A stretch of DNA of 64,000 nt from Cucumis sativus (GCF_000004075.3 NC_026656.2:4340001-4404000), one strand, 5' to 3'; shown: positions 13,301 to 26,190, counted from the first letter of the stretch. Program-made: numbers and translations. Notes: generated by a model from the sequence alone, not told the origin.

Positions 13301-15472
13301 AGTGTTAAGAAGATATTGTTTCTGAAGTTGACTAATTGGTGAATTTGTTACTTGAAAGTTGATACATACTTCGGCCCATCTATGTTCTCCCAGTATAATA
13401 ATTATAATTGATTCTGTACATGAACTTTTCTTTCTCCTGTCATTTTTCTTCTCTTCTAAAATGGATCTAGCTAACAAGGTGCTTGCCTCGTGTCATAGAC
13501 CATACTGGAGATGCTATTTTCCAAATACGCAAGCTATAATCTATGTGGTTGATTCAAGTGATACTGATAGGTTGGTGGTAGCAAGAGAGGAGTTTCATGC
13601 AATACTTGAGGTAAAATATGGTTGGTACTTACCTCATAGTTGATAAACAAAGTGTAGAAATTTGTCAAATGCCGAGGCTTTGTTTCTGAAATTTTGATAT
13701 GATGTCCAATGATTAGTTATAGTAAAGTTATGCATTGTAGTACGCTATTTGATGTCGACTGACATCTCAATTTTTTGTGGTAATGAAATACGTCATCTAG
13801 TGCATGGACTTGTATATGATCCATAGATGTCAGTAGTAGTATGCTTGCATTGCTTTTTGAAAAAGCAAGTATGCTTGCGTTGCTTTTCAAAAAGTAAGTA
13901 TGTTTGCCTCATTATTCTTTTCCTTCAGTTTCCAGTATTTTACTTTTGCATAAGAATTAGAAAGCACTCAGAACTGTCAACAGTTTCTTTTGGATAAAGT
14001 ATTGAGTTTGGTAATACGAGTTTAATTTTGTTTGTCAGACAAGTTTGTTAGCTAGTTTCAAAAGTTTTTCTTGTGTTTGTTCAGGAAGAAGAGTTGCGGG
14101 GTGCAGTTGCCTTAGTTTTTGCAAATAAGCAGGTTAGTGATGTTGCCTATTCTTTATATATTTTGCATGTTTTGTCAGAAAATAGAATCCTAGACTTTGA
14201 ATTATGAGATTCTGATAAATTCTGCAATTGGAGTAAAAAAGTGGCTTTAAGGATTTATTTGTATGTTTTGAAAGGAACATAAAAATGTCATTTCTTATTA
14301 TTTGTGTTAAAATAACTGTTTAGAATTTTTTTTTTCCGTGTTTTATATACCTTCCATTTTACTTGTTCAAGCACAATATTAAGTTTATAATTACAACTCC
14401 GAAGTCCGAACTGTGTGAAGTGAACCGTAAGTGGACGGTTATTTCATTTCACTGTTTCAAACAAAATAAATTCTAGAAACAGTAATTCTTATTTCCTTCA
14501 GAAGCAGTCATACTTGAAAACAGTAAAACCTTGCTTCTCTTTTACCAATTCCCCCTGGAAATTTCTCAACTCAAGTTTTGGAATTTGAAAACTGTTTCTC
14601 TAAATTACAACACAAGTTCCAAGACCCAACATTTGTGATTGTGTATCTCAGACTTTTGAAGGCTTTGTACAGAATGTTTAATAAATATGGTTAATGCACT
14701 TTAATATTTTCTATATTTTCTACATATTATCTTCCCATTGGTATAGGATCTTCCAGGTGCACTTGATGATGCTGCAGTCACAGAGGCTTTAGAGTTGCAC
14801 AAGATTAAGAACCGCCAATGGGCTATATTTAAAGCCTCCGCTATAAAAGGAGAGGGTCTTTTTGAGGGATTGGATTGGTAAGTTGCAAGCTTATAGTTTG
14901 CATCTGCTTTTGTTTTTGTTTTTTCAATGACCGCAGAAACTATAATAATTAGGCACTCCTTTAGTAGCTGTGGAGGGGAGGGAGATGGTCGATAGTAATG
15001 AACAAAAGCATGGAAGAGTTTCTTTTTCTCTTAAATTTTGTTTCGTTAAAGAACACATAATCTTTGATATGAAATTTGTAATTAACAATTTTCAAAGTGA
15101 AAGACCATAACTATTTAACAGAAGTCTTTTTAAACTAACGATTGCTATCAGCCAGACTGATGATCTGTATTGGATGTATAATCCCCGACAATCTTGTTTA
15201 TTTTTGTACCTTGGGAATGGGGGTATATTTATCTGTTGTGAAAGCATCATTATGCTTATACTCTATGTAGATACCGATCATCATTCACATGCCATTTCTG
15301 TTTTAACTCTTCCATCTGTCGTTCACTTCTCTTTTTCTCTTAAAATAGTTCGATGTCAAATAACTACGTTGTTGAAGTATTTTACTTGTTTTTACGGCTT
15401 GCTTTTATATAGTTAACTGGTGTAACTTGTTAATTCAGGTTAAGTAACACCCTGAAGTCTGGAGGTGGCTAA
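10356..15472 (+). CDS. ARL1: ARF-like small GTPase ARL1 (Arabidopsis ARF3/ARL1 type)
   Basis: Small GTPase of the trans-Golgi that recruits GRIP-domain golgins in its GTP form. Eight coding exons: 10356-10458, 10589-10627, 11446-11508, 12031-12049, 13499-13610, 14085-14132, 14747-14877, 15439-15472; 549 nt, 182 aa, the family length. Gly2 is a myristoylation site. The P-loop GLDNAGKT is at residues 24-31. Switch I contains [13 protein letters not shown], the Walker-B/switch II motif is WDLGGQ (Gln71), and the base-specificity motif NKQD is at 126-129. The C-terminus is [10 protein letters not shown]. Exon 4 is only 19 nt and sits before a 1.4-kb intron that carries a run of 16 G. I chose ARL1 over canonical ARF because of the [12 protein letters not shown]-terminus and the switch sequence. 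Confidence 0.96.
12245..12260 (+). repeat. G16 homopolymer in ARL1 intron 4
   Basis: Sixteen consecutive G residues in otherwise AT-rich intron sequence. It may be a real unstable run or a length miscalled in assembly. Confidence 0.9.
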
Positions 15473-16864
15473 TTCTTAGCAGCCAAAAAAGAATATTTGA
15501 GGCACCCAGTTGGAGAATACAGTGTTTAAGCGTTATAACTTGCAGAAGAGAACTCATTTGCCGATTGATTTCGCCAGTTTTACTTTGTTTTCTTAGTCAC
15601 AATTTTTCTTAAAGGGAACGAACTATTGGTATACATGTAAAATTACTTTCATTAAAGATGGTGACCACTGAGTTTTCACCGACTTTTTTTTTTTGTTTCC
15701 CATCTTTAATTGCTGTGGTTTGAAGCATATTTGTTAGCGTTACATCATTTCTGTATCAGGGATTGTCTAAAGATTGAACTTTAATCACTATTCCCTTGAA
15801 GAGGATATTCTACTCTGAAGCGTTGAATGACCCACTGTCTTTACCTTGTTGATGAAAGGATGTTTGCTCTACTTTTGAAGAACTTTTTGGAGCCGTTTGG
15901 GAGTAATTTGGTTTGGATTTAGTTAAATCATGGGGTTGATCGATTGAAATTGGAAGTTTTGGGATTCTTGAAACTTGTGTTCGAGTTTGGTTAACTTGTT
16001 CTTTTAGGTAATTTTTATTCTTAAGTTTTCTGATCTCTGATAATTTATTTTTGAATTGCATATTCATATTTTGATCGAGTTTGTGTGAAGCAATTTTTTC
16101 AATCATATTCGAATTGATATTATATTATACTATGTGCATGCAGTTTGCAAAAGGTAAAGTATTCCAATCATGCAGTTAGCGTAGGAATTTTGCAAATAGT
16201 ATGACAAAAAGTTGAATTGAACTAAGCCTTTGTTTTTCAAAATTTTGATAAAAGTTTTGAGAATAAATTTTACAATGTTTGACAAAAAGTTTATACCTTA
16301 CGAATAAACAACAAAGTATTATTTTGCGAAGATTTTGAAGGTACACTCAAATCTAAGTTTAGTTTCGGTATGAACACATTAGTGAAAAAAGGTTGGTTTA
16401 TTATCATATTTGAAATGAAGAATCAATGTTCTTTCCAAAGTATATGAAATTGAAGACAAAATCAACCTTTGACATCTCATTACTGCAAGTTTTCTTTATA
16501 ACGGAGTCCCCTCCTAAGAAGTAGAAGAAAAGTAATATAATTTTTATCTCATGACCTTGACATTGCTTGCTTTGAAGAATTTGAGGACATGAACCCAAGA
16601 AGAAGATGATGATATGAATTATTGTGCAATTTTGATATAATTTTATTATTTTCTCACCTTTCTTGTTTTTTTTATTATGACATTTAATCCAAAAATCATC
16701 TATAAAAAATAGATAATAAATGGAAATAAGAAGATGAACACTTTTTTCATCTCCCCAATAATGTGTTAGACACATAGATTAGTATAGGATAGAGGTATAA
16801 GTGTAATTAGATTTGTTAGTAGTTAGATGCTTATAATTAGATTTACCATTTTTTTAAAAAAATT

Positions 16865-17420
16865 TCAAGTTTGCTCTTTCTTATCATTATCTTTCTCTTA
16901 GTGAGCAATCTTTTTTTCTTTTCCTCTTTTGCTATATTTTTCCTTTCCATCGTCTTTTTCTGTAAATTTTTTTTAAATATTTCAATTTGTCATTCTTTTC
17001 ATATTCTGCAATTTTTTTCTTTCCATTGTCCTTTTCTTTTCTTCTATAAGCTTTTTTTTCTTTTCCTTTTTTTTCTTTGTTCGATATTTTTTTATATTTT
17101 TTTCAAACTTTTATTTGGTTCAAGATCGTGGTATATTTTTTTCAAATTATTATTTGAATTTTTAAGTTCGTGTGCCAAAAATAAAAGATTGTGAAAAAAA
17201 ATCATTAAGATTTGGCTACCCTAATTTAAATGATGTGTGACAAACGTAAACGATAGCGTACCAATTTATTTTTTGAAAAAACAGTTTACCTATCAAATAT
17301 AAACGATCGTATAAAAAAGAATAGTAAAATCTGAACAATGATTTTTCCAAATATATTAGGTGCACTGAATGTCAATATAAACATTTTTGGTATTTTTCAT
17401 TGTAGGTCTGTGAATTTTTT
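16865..17420 (+). repeat. T-rich dispersed repeat, copy 1
   Basis: Begins GTTTGCTCTTTCTTATCAT, continues with C/T-rich DNA, then motifs of the AAACGATCGT type, and ends near ACATTTTTGG..TTTTCATTGTAGG. A second, longer copy with the same order of parts lies at 34441-35245 inside intron 2 of GMC copy B. Class unknown. Confidence 0.6.
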
Positions 17421-17793
17421 TTTTTGAAATTATTTTATACTTGTAAATTTTTGACAAAGTCTAAATATTTTACCGCTTTGTTATATTTTTAAAAGTATCC
17501 AATTATCCATCCTCAACGAGGAAAAAAGAGAGGTATTTCAGGCGGTATTTTTATGAATGTAACTATTAGAGATTTCATTAGTTCAACAATATAATATATA
17601 AATGTGGAGTTTTAAACATTTGACACTATAAAAATTATTTTAACAAATTTAAAATAATAAAACGAATTATACCTTTTCAAATCCTCACTAGTTTTCATCA
17701 CTTTTAAAATTTTAATAAATAATTACTATATTTATAAAAGATTGAGACTAAAAATGTAAAATCAAGTGAACAATTTGAAATAGAATACAAACT

Positions 17794-17879
17794 ATTAAAA
17801 TAAAGTTGTAATATTTTAATAGTTAGGAACGAAACCATTAAAATAAAGTTGTAATATTTTAATAGTTAGGAACGAAACT
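17794..17879 (+). repeat. 43-bp tandem duplication
   Basis: Two adjacent, virtually identical 43-bp units (17794-17836 and 17837-17879), each containing AAAGTTGTAATATTTTAATA. Their near-identity suggests a recent event. Confidence 0.9.
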
Positions 17880-17988
17880 GGAACAAAAATTAAACTTGAA
17901 GAACTAGACGTGTAACATTTTAAAATCTAATAAGAAGAAGGTAGAAACCAAATATAAAATTTAGAACTAAAAGTGTATTTTTTAATTA

Positions 17989-18009
17989 ATATATATATAT
18001 ATATATATA
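17989..18009 (+). repeat. (AT)n microsatellite
   Basis: About ten uninterrupted AT units downstream of GMC copy A. Confidence 0.9.
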
Positions 18010-18168
18010 AAAAGATAAGGAAAAGTAAATAATTATAATTTTATATTTTAAATAGGAATGTAAATTATTATTTAAGAGAGATACAATAAGTTGAGCATGT
18101 AGTAATTAAGATATTTTTGAAGTAGAAACAAATGGCTACTCTTTTGTGCTATTAATTAGCCATTTTTG

Positions 18169-21100
18169 TTACACCCCTCTTCGTTGCATAATCTGAAGGC
18201 CAACATATCTGCAATCATTTTCATTTTTTAGTTTATTAATATATGAAAATGTTGTATACAAACCAAACCACAAATAATTGCATTTCTTATTATTTTTTCC
18301 TTCATAAAACATCATACTAATCCTATTTTATATTAGTTTTAAGATTCCATCCATTGATACACATTTATAAACTTCTATTTGTGTTTATCAAGAACATGGA
18401 TAGAAATTGATAATTTTCGATAGATACGAATTGATAGAAACTGAAACTTTGTTATATTTTGTAAATGTTTTTACAGTTTCATCGTTTACAATAATTTTCG
18501 TTCATTATATTTTTTCTAAAGTTTTCCAACATTCCTAGGAATGATAATTTAAAATGGTTTATATTGTCTTGATTATTTTAGACTATTCTTCAAAAAGGAA
18601 TTTAATATATAGTCCAAAGTTTCCTACTAAAACGGTAATGATAACTATTTTGTTTTTAGTTTTCTAAATGTAAAAATTTTCTTTGATTTCTCACCGTAAA
18701 TTTTAAAAACTACTTATTTTAGAAAAAGAGGTATTGACAAAAATAGTAAAAGAATTTATGATAAATACAACTAAGATTTTAAATTGTAAAAGTAGCAAAT
18801 TTAAAAGCGCTAATTTTCTGATATTCGCCTGATAGTCATATTTGTCATATTTGCTATATTTGTAATATGAAAAAAAAAAGTATCATAAGCAATTTTTTTT
18901 AATTTTTTTCTCATCTCATGCAATTAAAAAAAAGTTTTATTTTCATTTTTTAAAAAGAAAAACAATATTCCTCCTAAAAAGAAGAAAGAAAAAAGAAAAA
19001 AAGAAAAAAAAATCCAAATAGGGTAGATTTTTTAAAAGACAAAAATTATCCTATTTGTCTTTACGGTGATGCTGTTTGATTGAATTATGGTAGTAAACGA
19101 TTTGAGTGTGTGATAGACGATGATCACGGATAGATAGTGATATTATGCTACTTTTGAAAATATTTTGATTCGTTTTTGTTTAAAATGTATTTCACCATCA
19201 TTTCCAAACAATTCAACAATAATTTTAAGAAAATATTTTGATTTAAACTTTCGAGATGAAAAGTATTTTTTTACTCACCGAGCAAGCATCATGAGAGTGG
19301 CAGTAGGATTAGATCCCGGCGAGACTGCAAAAGTGGAGCCATCAAGTACACGCAAATTTTTAACTCCGATAACACTATAATTACCATCGACAACTTTTCC
19401 AACTAAACAACCTCCATGGTAATGCCAATACAACGTCACCGTCTTCTTACAAAACTCCCCAACTGCACTATCATCCGACAAATTTCCCGGCAACGGAAGC
19501 CCCACAAATTGAATCGTCTTATTACCCTCCAAATCCCTCGTCTTAATATTCTCTACAGTTTGAGTTTTAAGAAAACCTCCCACTTTTCTCACTCCCTTAA
19601 CACACATAGCAACATCGGCAGGATGAGAATAATAATTGAATCGAACAATGGGATTGCTTGCTGCATCGGCAGAGGAGTTTAAACGAAGCGAGCCCGTGGA
19701 GGCAACTTTAGAAAATTTGCCACCAATGGTAGCCAGGCTAGTAGTTGTTAAAGAAGTGGAATTAGGAGGGAAAATGCTAAATAATGGGGGAATTGAGAGC
19801 GGTGTTGTACTAGCAATGGATTGGAAGTAGAAGGTTTTGTTTTGTGAAATTCCTATGACTTTTGAAGAGGTGAAACTCAATGGAAATGGCCAAGCTAAGA
19901 CGTAACCAAAACGAGGATAGTCCATCATGGATTGGCCGACATGTGGTTGGTGAAGAACAACAGGTAGTTGTAAAGAAGAAAGATAAGATTTTGGGCCAAT
20001 CCCACTTAGAAGGAGAAGTTGAGGACTTCCAATGGCTCCTGCACTTACAATGATTTCTCCTTCTTTGCGAATGTATGCTGTGTGTAGCTTTCCTTTTGAG
20101 TCTGAATACAAAACCCCATTCGCTGATAAACCTACACCAAAATATATAGATATATAGTTTGAAAAAGTATGAAAATTCAACATTTAGTGGAACAATAAAC
20201 TTATTTTGTTATCATTATTACACATTTGTGTGTATGTATATAATGCAAAATCGCAAACTTGACTCTCAACTTTACAGTATCATAGAAATTGGACCAATGA
20301 TAAAAAATTTAATTCTCAAAATTATATAATAAATACAATTTATATGATTTATATATAATAAATATAATTTATATAATTTAAATATTAGTGTGAGAATCTA
20401 ATTTCTTATTTTGAAAGTTAACGAGTATAATGCAAATACCATTGTATGGGGATAATTTTTTACTCCTTCTCTACACACCTAGCCTCTTTGTCTACTAGAT
20501 GGAGTTTCATAGACACTAATTTCTAATTATAAACCTAAATTCTAACTTTTTTTTCGAATAACAATTTTAAAAATTAATAATTAAATATATAACAATGATA
20601 GACTCTTATATAGTCATCAATGATATACCAATATTTGTAAGATAATCGATAATGATAGACTTTGACAGATTTTGAAATATTTGTAATTTATTTAAAAATG
20701 TTATTCAATATGTTAATATTTTGAACGAAATTAATTGCTATATTCAGTGCTATTTATTTTTTAAACGAAAGGTTAGAATTAATTAACCTTTTTATTTTCT
20801 TTTTCTTTCTATATTAAGTTTTGGAGCTTTTAAAGGTAAAAAGCTAAGATTATTAAGCCAATATGCACTAACCAGAGAAGAGAATTCTTTGAACAATAGC
20901 CTGAACAGCAACTTTGAGATTTGTAGGTTGAGCCTTATTTAAAAGCTCCACAGCTCCATGTCTAGTCCCATTCTCATCAAAGATAGAACCTGAAATTTTA
21001 GTTCCCACATCATCTCTTAAATCAAACCCATTATCAGGCTCAACTCCACCTTCAACAAGAAACCTTCTAAAAGCACCTTGCCAAAGATTCAAACTAGGTT

Positions 21101-22090
21101 TAAACACTATAGCCTCTTCAACCCATTCATATGCCTTCTCCACCATTTCCATGTCCAATTCTTGCATCCCCAATTGTGTTCTGAAAAACTCTGGATCAGC
21201 TCTCGAGTACACACCGCCGTTGATCATGCTACTCCCACCGAGGACTCGCCCTCGTATGTTCTCAACACCGTCCTCGGAAATGAATCGATTGAAGGGATTC
21301 TTGCCGTCGTCTTCGACCGTGAAAACGTTTAGTAACTGTTGTTCGTTTAATACAGAGGGATATTTGCTTGGTTCACTGCCTCTTTCAATAAGGAGGACAG
21401 AGAATTTTTTTGATAATGTTGCAGCTAATGGACACCCTGTTGTTCCTCCCCCTACTATTATGTAGTCATATTCTTCTTTTATTGGGAATTCACTTGCATC
21501 TTGTACAAATTTCATGTAGCTAACATCTAAACAAAACAAATTTGAGGTTAGATGTTTATATAAATACATAATAAAAAATGGGTATACTTCAATGTTAATA
21601 AACTAACGACTATGGATTAATTTTTTTAAAATAAGAAAGAAAGAGGAATTTTTCGTAGAAGTTTATTGTTATATAAAATATAAACATAAGAACCAAAGGG
21701 ATAGAAACTAAAATTTATGGATTAAACCATCACCTCAAATTGAAAGTAAAAATATCTTTTCAATCCTGTTTGTTTAATAGAACAAATTGTGTAACAATGT
21801 ATAAGAAGACAGAGAGTAAAACTAATTTGAAACTAATTTTAACAACGTGTAAGAATATTTTTTCCTTTTTTTATTTTTGAGAAAAAAATGGAACTAAGTT
21901 AACTTTCATAAAACTAATTAATAAGAATTAATTTACTAAAATAAGACCTTGAACAAGCTGAACTAGCCGAGAGATTAAAGAAAACAATAAAGACAAAAGG
22001 GTTTTTACCTTGATTGAGTCCTAATTGGGAGTGAGAGAGAAAGACAAGGATGAGAAGGAGAAATGCAACCATGGTTGAATAATTCTCCAT
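18169..22090 (-). CDS. GMC oxidoreductase, mandelonitrile lyase/HOTHEAD-like, copy A
   Basis: FAD-dependent GMC-family enzyme, probably secreted; substrate unknown. Exons on the minus strand: 22090-22009, 21526-20873, 20131-19279, 18208-18169; 1629 nt, 542 aa, with all phases closing. Exon 1 encodes a signal peptide (MENYSTMVAFLLLILVFL..). The FAD dinucleotide motif GGGTTG is at residues 53-58. GMC signature 1 is GRVLGGSSMINGGVYSR and signature 2 is GAIGSPQLLLLSGIGP. The active-site motif YWHYHGG (His about 482) is followed by SPGSNP with Asn about 520. The final exon encodes YVGLQIMQRRGV. Oddity: MMLAR replaces the MMLGR of the other four copies. It is the most diverged member by sequence and lies about 10 kb from copy B. 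The cyanogenic name is by homology only. Confidence 0.93.
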
Positions 22091-22143
22091 GTTTTTATCA
22101 AAAGCACTTTTTTCTTGTTTAATTGCCTTTGCAACCAGGCAGG

Positions 22144-22151
22144 TTTATATA
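22144..22151 (-). promoter_or_regulatory. TATA box of GMC copy A
   Basis: TATATAAA on the minus strand, about 55-60 bp before the ATG at 22090. Short leaders with a TATA at this distance recur in copies C, D and E. Confidence 0.6.
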
Positions 22152-23280
22152 GACATAGGATAATTGAGTCTAAAATAGAATACAAGTTATGCAAGTAATT
22201 CTAGAAGTCCATTCATGCAAGTTATTCAATTATTATCACGAATGATCTACATTTGTTTTTCAAACTTTTATTAAAGATATAAAATAAAATACAATTATTT
22301 TGGAGCCTATTGAAATAAATTTGAATTTCCCCCTCAATTATATGACATTTTCACCCTTCTAAACTTCTATTCTTTTAATAAATATATATAGCTATCACCA
22401 ATAATTAGATGCAACCAAATTTACCATGTATTTGAAATACATTTTCAAATATTTATTTTAGAGAAAAATTAGTGTGTTTAATTATAACCACTTTAAAATA
22501 ACTTTTGAATAAAGTGTATAAAAACAAAAGAGTTTAAAGAAAAATGAGTTTTTTAATAAACATCCTTTTCTTAACCCAATGAAATGGATGATACAATATT
22601 ATTGAAAAATATTCAAAGGTAAGAAACTAATTATTGAACTCACAATTGCGTTTCCCCCTGTTATGTTGGTGGGTCTGTTATGGTCTACATTGCTTCCAGG
22701 AAAATGTAAGATCTTCTTTTACAGTTTGTTACATAATAACATAAATGTAACCATGAAGATCCAGAATTTGAACATGATGTTCTTGGAATTCCTTGCATTT
22801 CCTAACTATGCGGTCCTTGATTTTAAGTGAAAAGTTGTTTCGGAAAAAGAACGTACATGTTGATATCGGTTCATTCATTTTTTTTCTTTCTAAAATTTGG
22901 TTGACATTACGTGTCCAATAGTTTTTGCTTCATTCATCCCAAAACCACATTTTATTGGGACGGTTTCGCTTTAGTACCTATGAATGACTTATGCCTAGGA
23001 TTTAGAATCCGGATTTGGCACTTGATGGCCCCCATATTTCTATGCATTATGTTGAGAATCGCGTCGTACATTGGAAAAAGATAGATGGACTACTGGATTA
23101 ATTGCTAATTGATTTTGAGATGGAGTTACTATAAAATATGATACTCATGATACTCAGTCCAATAGATATCATCTTGAGGGGGATATGCATGGTGAGAATA
23201 CCACACAGGAAAAATAAAATGAGACTCACACTCTTATTGTAAATAATAGTTTTCCATTATATTAATAAAGACATTTGCTC
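22152..23280. other. intergenic, no gene seen
   Basis: AT-rich sequence upstream of GMC copy A up to the tRNA-Met gene. I see no coding potential beyond chance frames. Confidence 0.5.
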
Positions 23281-23352
23281 TATCAGAGCCAGGTTTCGAT
23301 CCTGGGACCTGTGGGTTATGGGCCCACCACGCTTCCGCTGCGCCACTCTGAT
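23281..23352 (-). tRNA. initiator tRNA-Met (CAT)
   Basis: 72 nt on the minus strand, beginning ATCAGAGTGGCGCAGCGGAA, with anticodon CAT at 23320-23318 in the loop GCCCATAAC. It has the GGATCGAAACC T-arm of plant initiator tRNA and an acceptor stem ATCAGAG/CTCTGAT. No CCA is encoded, as expected for a nuclear gene. No strong T-run terminator follows directly. Confidence 0.93.
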
Positions 23353-24520
23353 TTGTTGATATTTAATTAAAGTCTTTCTTAATCATATTTTCAGATTTTC
23401 ATGATCTATTTCATTTGAATGTGATATCAGTTCATTTCTTAATTATACTTTCATATATTTATGATCTCTCTCATTTAGATGTGATATCAATTCCTTTATA
23501 TCTCCTTCTAAACTTGAGGCCTTACAATAAATACGAGGACTATTGGCATACGTATTTCGTTGTCCAAATTCACGTGCCAATTACTGAAATACACACTATA
23601 AACACTAGTCTTTAGTGGTAAGTCCATGTCAAACTTATACCGGGAGCACATTAATTTCCCTGACAAATTAATATTCTGCTGAGGTAACCGAGTTGGAGGG
23701 GTTGAGCTTGATATTGATTGTAAGAGAGCTAAATTGCATGAAACGAAAGTGAATTGTAAAGATTCAATAAAGAAAAGCCTAGCTTAGGTTATACCGATCT
23801 CTCCCGATCCAAAGAATTAGCTCATTGATTAATTATCATTACTTATCTCTCTGTAATGTTTTGATCACCAAACCAATAATTTAATTACTTAAGATAACTA
23901 GATAGTCCTAAGATTATAATTTTTCTAATTCAACACGATGAAGCATGCATAATTGAATTATCCAATAATAGCATTAAGTTCAAGAGAATGTTAGGTTGAA
24001 TGGTCAATTTTCAGGCTTCTAATTGAACAAAACATTTGGTATAATTAATCCTAAGTTGGTTAGAACAATGTTCATCCTGATAAAATAACAAGCTAACCTA
24101 ACCTATTGCTTCTAACTTAAATCTTATATATCAAAATTATCACCGGTCAAAGATTTAATTTGAAAACAAAAATTTTGAAAACAAGGGAGCCAAAGAAAAC
24201 AGAGTCATGTTTCTAGATATGTGTTTAGTAGCGGAATCATAAATTAAATTCCAAGTTAATGCCACTAATAGAATGATGTTGGTGTCTATCAATGTCTAAT
24301 ATTATTGATAGAATTTAAAAATTTTGTTATAGGTCGTAAATATTTTGTCTAATTTGCTATTTTTGACAATTCCCTATATTATTGCATGCTATGTATATTT
24401 TAACTTAACAAAAATAATTGAGTTTATATCATGAAATATTATTTTTGTTATTGTTTGTCCCTTTTAAAATAATTATGCATTTTGGATTCTATCAACGACG
24501 AAAATTGATACCGGTGCATA
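23353..24520. other. intergenic with diverged repeat
   Basis: No gene. The stretch 23570-23850 resembles 27440-27700 in order of words (a block containing TTAGTGGTAAGTC, then GGGAGCAC, TTAATTT and GAGGTA). It looks like two old copies of one dispersed element, one near each tRNA gene. Confidence 0.45.
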
Positions 24521-24524
24521 TCGG

Positions 24525-25070
24525 GTAAAAAAAGAAATGAGACAATAGACCACATCTTCCTCCACTGCTCTTTCATTAAATCCTTCTACAGCAAAGGAAA
24601 GGATCTCACTGGTTGAATCACTAGTAATGTTTGACAGCCTAAAAGCCCTTTGCAAACACATTTGTTCTATAAATATCAATTCTCAAAGGGTTTGATTCTC
24701 TTCCATCTTTTGATTGCCATCACTTGGACAACTTGGTTGGAAAGGAACGACATAATATTCAACAATAGCTACACTTCCTCGATCAATCTATAGGCAAACA
24801 TCTGCAAACTGACTGCCCAAATAGCCTATCAAATATAAGCTTTTCAAAAATTATTCCGCTTCTACTATTGCTTTAAATATCAGTGCTTTTTATTAATATG
24901 TCGAGCTGTATTTTTAGGCTTTCTCTTTATATTTTGGCTTATATCGAGCCTATATGTAATAGATATTTTGTATCTCCGAAGCTTTATTGAATATAATATT
25001 GGAGATGATGAGGGTGCCCACCTAGTGGGGATGCTCGGTGTGCCTACTAATACTTCCAGTTTCATTTTCT
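24525..25070 (+). mobile_element. LINE (non-LTR retrotransposon) 3' remnant
   Basis: The plus-strand reading gives the zinc-binding end of a plant LINE reverse transcriptase: IDHIFLHCSF, then after several stops TTWLERNDIIFNN. This matches the zf-RVT pattern (D-H-[IL]-F-x-H-C ... W-x-x-W-x-x-R-N-x-x-x-F). The following T-rich tail ends in GGGTGCCCACCTAGTGGGGATG and an A-run at about 25071-25078. Stops and frameshifts make it dead. Confidence 0.65.
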
Positions 25071-25227
25071 AGAAAAAAATTCTTTAAATTTAAAATACAT
25101 AATCTAAAACCAGTTTTCAAAAATAGAATTCATACCACCAACCAAATGCCTTCATGAATTTAAAACATAAAACAAAATCTAAGTTACTTACTAAACCGAA
25201 AAATTTTGAACTTCATCTCTTGATTGA

Positions 25228-25385
25228 CAATATACCAAGTTAAACTGTACTCGTGTTTGGTTGGAGTTTTAATTTATTTTAACCTTATGACTTTTAACTT
25301 ATCGTATTTAAATGCTTAATTAATTGCCATAATCACTCATTTGAACTTTTGCAAACAACCTATCTAGTGAAAGTTGGTTTAAAAT
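25228..25385 (+). repeat. diverged repeat shared with 51056-51240
   Basis: Shares TGTTTGGTTGGAGTTTTAAT and AAATGCTTAATTAAT..GCC..CTCATTT in the same order and spacing as 51120-51215. It is one of the dispersed fragments upstream of the GMC copies. Confidence 0.65.
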
Positions 25386-25879
25386 TCAACTAATAAAATC
25401 CTTAAAACTGGTTATAATGTTGAATATTTAATTTTTCTCTCTCCTTTTTTTTTGGTTAAAAGAAGTTAACATTTTCAAATAATATTTATACAGCTATAAG
25501 TGATTTTGGACCAAATGATATAATTGAAATTTAAAAATGACAAAAAAAAAATGCATATGATATATGTTTTGAAAGTAACAATTAAAGACCAAGTAGCTGG
25601 CGGATACCCACTCTTGTCAAACACTCAATTGTGAGGCTAACTCTAGCCAAACATAAATTAACACAATTGAACTCAACCAATGAAATGTCATTTTATTTTG
25701 GAAAAGCTGCAAATGTAGTAATTAGATTCAAAATAATTAAGTATATATCAAGATTTTAAAACATTTGCAAATATAGCAAAAACTGTCAAAATCTATCACT
25801 AATCGTCTATGTTGCAAATAGTGTAATTGTAATGGATGACCATTTGAGAAATAATAATTAAGAATATAGCAACATTTTA

Positions 25880-26190
25880 AAAAAATTGTAAATATAGCAA
25901 AACTATCACTGATAGACTTGTATCATTGATAGGTTTGTATGATCTATCAGTGATAGACCAATTTTTATAACATGGTCTATCAGTGATACTATATCATTGA
26001 TAGAATTTGACAAATTTTGCTATATTTGCAATTTTTTAAAAATGTTTCTATATATTTAATTATTTTGAATTTAATTACTAAATTTGCAACTATCTCTTGC
26101 AAATATTGGTCTATCATTAATAGACGTCTATCAGCGATAAAAGTCTATCAGCGATAAAAGTCTAGCACCGATAGATTTTGCTATATTAGT
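25880..26190. repeat. CTATCACTGATAG-type palindromic array
   Basis: Repeated near-palindromes such as CTATCAGTGATAGAC interspersed with runs like TTTTGCTATATTTGCAA. Similar arrays occur at 35690-35800, 54350-54490, 58830-59240 and 59880-60310, so this is a dispersed family. Confidence 0.7.

Larger units (their letters stand above)
15473..18168. other. intergenic between ARL1 and GMC copy A
   Basis: ARL1 3' UTR, then AT-rich DNA holding a T-rich dispersed repeat (16865-17420), a 43-bp tandem duplication and an AT microsatellite. The long open frame at 16404-16775 (minus) and the T-rich one at 16871-17194 (plus) have no family features. Confidence 0.5.

Noticed and set aside
16404-16775. 123-codon minus-strand frame
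   Set aside because: Low-complexity AT-rich composition, no domain, no splice or promoter context.
19416-19830. Plus-strand open frames opposite GMC exons (also around 21.1-21.5, 36.1-36.6, 43.3-43.6, 44.5-45.0, 56.5-56.9 kb)
   Set aside because: Antisense shadows of conserved GMC exons; they recur at the same places in each paralog because the sense strand is conserved.
25880-26190. CRISPR-like repeat array
   Set aside because: Repeats are irregular near-palindromes without uniform spacers, in a plant nuclear sequence.
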